62,049 nt of DNA from Rhizophlyctis rosea. Lineage: Eukaryota > Chytridiomycota > Chytridiomycetes > Rhizophlyctidales > Rhizophlyctidaceae. The position numbers and the translations under genes are program-made. The notes under the pieces are model-generated. The model made no database searches and was not told where the DNA came from. It saw only the letters and a program-made list of their open reading frames with translations. Positions 57,184-62,049 of the stretch are shown one piece after another; the first letter of the stretch is position 1; every line of letters starts with the position of its first letter. The DNA lies in the NCBI GenBank assembly GCA_027596075.1, contig JADGJC010000111.1:4362-66410 (forward strand), written 5' to 3'.

Positions 57184-58360
57184 ATTAATCTAACGACCGA
57201 CATGTCTGCCTAATACAATGTTGTCCCAACGCACTCTGGATCATTTTCATATCATCATTCCCTCAAACCTGGAAAAGAAGTCACTTTGTTGTCTAAGTAG
57301 TCCCACGCTTGTGCACATCTGCGAGGCACCCAAACCGATCCCTCTTCCAGGGATGAAAGACTCAGAAAGGAGATGGAGAGGGAGGAAAAGAGTTCATGTG
57401 AGGAGACGGAGAGGAACCGGGGGATGCAAAATACGCAATGAAAGGAACTACAGTGAAGACATCGAGGGACATGGGGGGACGCGGCAATCAGAAGCGATAC
57501 GATTCTGCCAGTGCTGACTGGGCACGAGCACGCCGTTTACATTATATGGAAAGCGAATAGCGGGGAAGGGGCGCTCCAAAGGTTCAAGTGAGCACGAAAG
57601 TCGGAATTGGGTTGGCAATCAGACTAGCTGCCTCAAATTCTTCGACAGTGTTGTCTGATCGCGCCTCATCTTCAATGACAAAATATGATTGCTTTATTGT
57701 ATTGTACACCGCATCCAGTCCCGACATATACGTCACTCCTGTCGCTAGAAGAATGAGCAATACAATCGAGCACTGCTGCGTTCTGACTGCGGGGCTCGTG
57801 ATGCTTGTCTTTGTTTGTACTGCTTGTGATTCCGCTACTAGATGCTGTTGCAGCTGGGGCGGTCACTGGTGAGGTAAAGTGGGTGAGGAGGGCAATGATT
57901 GGGAGCGAAGGCTGATTGATTGCTCGAGATTGGCGCTAAAGGCGCTGTTCAGAACCTCTAATAACTTCTAATGGGCCACGTTCTCCCAAATGATAGCTGC
58001 TATCAGGGCATGTACATGGATAATGATTGTACATCTTTGTTATTCCAATATGTGGCTCGACTTTTGAATGGGGCACAAACCCCCATGGGACGCAACTGAG
58101 TGTTGCATATCAAATTCACCATCTTCAGTTCTATCGCGTTCAAGTTAATTGCGTGGCATCATTTGACTTCACAACACGAACTTTCACAACCTCAGTCCTT
58201 TCCGTCATCATGTCCGCCCATATGGAGGACTCCATAAACCATAAGTTGCTTACGAATACCCACACCTTAGCTAATCAACACTGCTCCTACCCAGCCCAAG
58301 GCTTTCACAACCTTCCAATTCAGCCCATCAACTAGTACCAATTGTCTGGCTTTTGGCTGT
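57184..58360. other. Gene-poor stretch
   Basis: Several open frames of 60-100 codons occur on both strands, but none has a domain, a signal peptide or convincing splice sites. I see no RNA gene. Confidence 0.3.
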
Positions 58361-58362
58361 TC

Positions 58363-59337
58363 TGAAACATGCGTCGTAGAATCGTGGCAGGTTTACGGGT
58401 ACGGTGTCTGGGTAGGTCGCAGAAGGTGTGATTCCAAGTGAGCACATACGCATAGCATGACGTGGACACATTTCTGCGGCAAGGTTTCAAAATGATTTCG
58501 GCTGACACTGAGCCATGGATACCACTGCATATGATGTCTTGGATACAATCTGCGGCAAGGTTTCAGATTCATTTGCGCTGGCACCAACCACGTGTTGGTT
58601 TCAGATGCATCTGAACGTTCAATCGTGGACCTTCATTCCTGTAAGTCAAATGACATTGCTGTTGATGCTGCGGAGGTTTCAGAATGGACGTATCCAACGT
58701 CAACTGACCGCCGAAAACTGTTATCATTTCAAAGCATCTGTTGACACAAATGAGAGGCCGTTGCGTGCATGAAACCTGGGATCCTGTTGATACTATCACA
58801 ATGAACAGGACAGTGGGTCGCGAGTCATGGAGTAGCGTGCACATGCGTATCCGTTGGCCAAATGTCCACGAATGCCAGCCACATGTCATAGGTACGTTGG
58901 ATCCCACCATCAAGACATGCGCCTGAATCATGGGCCGGTATCATAAATTAGCGGCCGGATGTCCGTTCTGAAACCATCTATATGCGCGTGAGGCTGTGCA
59001 GTCTGCGGTCGAGGAACCGTATCCAAGCTGAAACGTCTCTTGACCGTGGACCGTCTGAGACTCGATACCATACAATATCGCGGGTAGATAGTACGAAGCT
59101 TAGTGGCCCAGCTGAAGCATTTCAAGGTGTTTCAACGTGGAGATATGGGCAAATGGAACCTTTCACATGTTCGCCGCATTCGCATCCAGCTCGGGAACAC
59201 ACCTGACAGGCTCACATGGTTTCACTTGCATCGTCTCCCGCTGACAAATTGACCAATTGGATACGATGTTGAGTGGAGTCATGGAAAAGCTATGCGAGAA
59301 AGGACGTTTGAGACAGGATTGGACATGTTTGTGAAAC
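58363..59337 (+). promoter_or_regulatory. Array of eleven TGAAAC motifs (consensus YTGAAACC)
   Basis: TGAAAC on either strand occurs at 58363, 58484, 58560, 58598, 58676, 58770, 58969, 59029, 59129, 59219 and 59332. Several share the longer form TCTGAAACC. Chance expectation for a 6-mer on both strands over about 975 nt is roughly 0.5. The array ends directly at a TATA box (59338-59344). TGAAACA is the yeast Ste12 pheromone-response element, so an analogous factor is a reasonable guess, but the protein here is unknown. Confidence 0.6.
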
Positions 59338-60700
59338 CTATAAAATGCCAGCCATCGCTTTCGTTCCCCGTCCCCTTTCTCACAGCTTTCTACCCCACTT
59401 CCCCACCTCTCTTTCCCTTCTCCTCACGACAATGCTACGACCAACATCAACGACAGCAACCAACTCGACCTCACCCACCACCACCACGATATCACCACTC
59501 TCGATTCATCGACAACAGCACTCACCTTCTTCCTTCCCGATCATCTCCAGGAACGTAAATCCAACAAGGCAACAACGGCAGCAACATTGATATTCCGACG
59601 TTTACGGTTCAGTGATAGAATAGTAAGTGGCAAGGACTTTTTCGATGCTATTCTGCGCTTTGTTGTCGTTTTCATGTTGCGATTTGGAGTGTGACGTTTC
59701 TATTTCTCCCTTCCACAGACACTCCTGAGGGAGATTAACTCCCCTCACGGGGATGGGGAGGTCTCTCGGCCTCTTCAGTACGACACGTGGCATAACCCTC
59801 CACCCCTCCCGATGCTGCGCGCGCATCGATGGGATGAACCGGGTTCTGGTAGATCCCAAGTATGGATTTTGCGTCTTCCTTTACTTCTGTCGTTTTGTGT
59901 TTCCGGATGACTTTGCGCAACGTTAACATTTCTTTCCATCTCCTTCTTTAGACTCCTCCGACTAGGTCGGACAACAAAGAAAATCACACTCCACTCCAAG
60001 TCTCACCTCCAAGTCCCACCTTTCAAGTCCCACCTTCGAAGTTCCACCTCGCAGTCCCACCCACGACTTCCAAGACTCGCAGTCCCATCCACAACATTTC
60101 AAGACCAACTGCTTCCGCCGCTGCTTCCACCACCGCTTCCAACACACCTTCCAATCCACCTTTCAACCCGGGGGTCCGCCTCCACCAAGAACACGTGGTC
60201 AACCCAACCACCCCTCCCGATGCGGCTCGACTTCTTTGGCGCCAAGAATTCGAGCCGGTACGTTGCGAGATGGACGTTGTGGAGTCTCCGCAATCGGCCA
60301 ATATATTGACTTTTCCCTTTTTCTCCACAGTCATCGATGGGATCAATCGGTTGCACGGATAGAATCCGCTTGCTATCCTAAATCCGCTTCCTCTTCATGC
60401 ATTCTCTTCCTATTCTTAATGTTCATGAATTCTTTTCTTTCTTTTTAATGTTCATGAATCCTTTTGCTATTCGCAAATCCTCTTCTAAATCCTTCGGCGC
60501 AAACTCACGCTTGCTATTCGCGGATCCTTTTCTAAATCCTTCGGCGCGGATCCATTTCCCGCAAACAACAACAGCGAATCCTTCGACGCAAACCAAATTT
60601 GCTGTCAAGACGCGCAAAGCACCTTTCTGTCAAGACGCGCAAACCGATTTCCCGTCAACAAGCAGCTATTTCCCCGGATGCAGATTTCAGTCAAAGAGGT
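59338..60700 (+). ncRNA. Spliced transcription unit without a long ORF
   Basis: A CTATAAAATG box at 59337-59346 is followed by a CT-rich leader and a short ORF (MLRPTSTTATNSTSPTTTT..., ATG 59431). A canonical intron (GTAAGTGG about 59622 to TTCCACAG 59718) follows, and another GTACGT...CTCCACAG intron (about 60256-60330). Joined exons do not give a long reading frame. Exon pieces repeat each other: CCCCTCCCGATGC and CATCGATGGGAT each occur twice. It could be a long non-coding RNA, or a fast-evolving Thr/Pro-rich small protein. Confidence 0.35.
60003..60620. repeat. Short imperfect tandem repeats
   Basis: Two types are present: about six copies of an AAGTCCCACCT-like unit near 60000-60095, and a TTCATGAAT / CTATTCGC / TTCTAAATCCTTCGGCGC family near 60420-60600. 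They are inside or beside the spliced unit. Confidence 0.6.
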
Positions 60701-61200
60701 GAGTTATTCGCATTCTGCAAATTTGGTTTTGATGCTATGTGGTGAGTGGTGGGTAAGGTTGAAGAGAGTTGAGGTATGTATAAACAGTCCTTCGAGCGTT
60801 TACCTACTTACTGTGTTTGGACTTGTGGGGTTGCGAGGGGGATGGAGTGGGTGGGAGGGAGGAAGGGAATGGGTAGCGAGTTATGTTATCTTTTGTATAT
60901 AAATTTGAATACATTTCTTTCATCTTGCAAATATTCTTGTATGTTTGTGTTCATGTTGGATAAGGTCCATGTTGGATATGGTCTGAATATGATCGTTGAG
61001 CGTGGAGATCTGCAAGAATAACGATTTCATGAGTCTCCTCATGGACCCTCGCGTTCCTCGGTTTGTGGTCATTTTGATGGGCAAAGCCACAAAAAGGAAA
61101 TGTCTTTGATTTTGAAACCAATTCCGAACATCGCCCTCACGGCTCTCAAAGTAGGTGCTCCATTTTCCCACCCGAATCTTTTCATCCCTTCATCCCAAAA
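60701..61200. other. Intergenic, nothing recognised
   Basis: AT-richer DNA with repeated ATGTTGGATA(A/T)GGTC words near 60953-60980. No exon support. Confidence 0.3.
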
Positions 61201-61797
61201 ATGCCTCCACACAACCCCTCCACACCCTCCTCCCCATCCACCCGCCCACAACCCCTCTCCTCCCGTCTCTCCCCACCTCCCTCCACCGCCACCCCCTTCC
61301 CGCACCCCCGCGCCCTCCAACGCGCCGCCCTCCTAACATACATCCCAATCTTCACCGCCTGCTACCTAACATCCTACATCCTAACCCTAACCTACGACAT
61401 AACATCCGAATCCGTGTGGGCCAAAATCCAGAAGAACCAGAAGAGTTGGTTTCACCTATTCAAAGAGGATGTGAATGGGGGAGGAGAGAAGCAGCAGGAG
61501 AGCGGTGAGGGAGCGGGTGGGGAAGGGACGAGACCGAAGTGGGTGGAGGCAATAAAGTTAACGGGGTACACGGCTCCGTTCACGATTTTCGCTACGGCTG
61601 CTGCGGCGCCGTTTGTGGCGAGGACTTTGATACAGAGGGGGTGGAGGATGGAAGCGCCATTGAGAGAGATTTTCGCGTCTTGGGTTGGTCGAAGGTCTGC
61701 TCACACAGTCGCGAGTGCAGGAGTAGCGCTAACACGAAGTACTGCACCTTCACCGCCCAAACGAAGTGCTGCCCCACCACCATCACAAAGAAAATAA
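61201..61797 (+). CDS. Hypothetical small membrane protein
   Basis: A 198-residue intron-free ORF. Order: a Pro/Ser-rich N-terminus, a hydrophobic helix (AALLTYIPIFTACYLTSYIL), a charged, Gly/Glu-rich loop, a second hydrophobic stretch (TIFATAAAAPFVARTLI) and a basic Ser/Pro-rich tail. The arrangement resembles small mitochondrial or ER membrane proteins, but no family was recognised. The start is the only Met before the first helix. Confidence 0.55.
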   Translation: MPPHNPSTPSSPSTRPQPLSSRLSPPPSTATPFPHPRALQRAALLTYIPIFTACYLTSYILTLTYDITSESVWAKIQKNQKSWFHLFKEDVNGGGEKQQESGEGAGGEGTRPKWVEAIKLTGYTAPFTIFATAAAAPFVARTLIQRGWRMEAPLREIFASWVGRRSAHTVASAGVALTRSTAPSPPKRSAAPPPSQRK

Positions 61798-61929
61798 GTT
61801 CCAGCCCTGCCCAAACTCAATGTACATAAGACCCACCACACCACACTTTGTCACACAATACACTTCGTCTCAGAACAGACCCTGCAAGCCATGCATTTTT
61901 GGATTATACACAACCATCTCATCTACACA

Positions 61930-62049
61930 CCACCTCCCTACCCTCTACCCCTACCCCCCCCCCCCAAACACCCCAAACCAAACCACCAAATAAAAAAACC
62001 AAACACACCCACAACACAACCAAAGACAAAAAAAAAAAAAACCACAAAC
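61930..62049. other. C/A-rich low-complexity window end
   Basis: C and A homopolymer runs (11 C near 61957, 12-13 A near 62029) dominate. No gene is seen. Confidence 0.6.

Noticed and set aside
1..62049. CRISPR array, prophage or bacterial operon
   Set aside because: Intron structure and gene content are eukaryotic; no regularly spaced repeats of CRISPR type were seen.

Overview
The window looks like nuclear DNA from a fungus, most likely a zoosporic (flagellated, chytrid-like) lineage. Genes are dense, on both strands, and cut by many short introns (about 50-75 nt, GT-AG, often with a CTGAC/CTAAC-like branch site). The gene set is fungal: Ecl1-type zinc protein, Gup1, DUF3605, septin, CBM1-GH45 cellulase and several F-box proteins. 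A STIL-family centriole assembly protein is also present, which fits a lineage that still builds centrioles and flagella. I name no species. Gene identities come from reading translated exons against remembered family motifs; no database was searched.

Layout. 1-6.6 kb: a partial Cys-rich Ser/Thr-rich protein with a duplicated 118-nt module, several unidentified exons, a DNAJC9-like histone-binding region without a visible J domain, a basic membrane-anchored protein and a spliced, apparently non-coding unit with a duplicated intron. 7-10.3 kb: the STIL-like gene. 10.9-22.5 kb: Ecl1-like protein, a small membrane protein, Gup1 (MBOAT), a DUF3605 protein, eIF4E, Ccz1 and a septin. 23-28 kb: a complete, intron-rich telomerase reverse transcriptase (TERT), divergent from the septin. 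28.3-32.7 kb: a broken gene fragment, a secreted CBM1-GH45 endoglucanase with a GC-AG intron, and a TTD14-like P-loop/CYTH protein. 33.2-37.9 kb: Rat1/Xrn2 with a 10-N gap in one intron. 38.5-44.4 kb: an unidentified coiled-coil gene, an F-box protein and an SCFD2-like Sec1-family protein. 44.8-51 kb: cytosolic isoleucyl-tRNA synthetase convergent with a bacterial-type (GpsA-like) glycerol-3-phosphate dehydrogenase. 51.8-55.3 kb: two tandem F-box paralogues, each apparently carrying a one-base frameshift. 55.8-56.9 kb: a short-chain dehydrogenase. 57-62 kb: gene-poor DNA with an inverted repeat, a dense array of TGAAACC-type motifs ahead of a TATA box, a spliced unit without a long ORF, and a small membrane protein.

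Most genes are unrelated housekeeping functions (translation, RNA decay, vesicle fusion, telomere upkeep) and do not form a pathway cluster. The most notable items are the STIL homologue, the full TERT with an upstream ORF overlapping its start codon, the motif array near 58.4-59.3 kb, and the GpsA-type enzyme.
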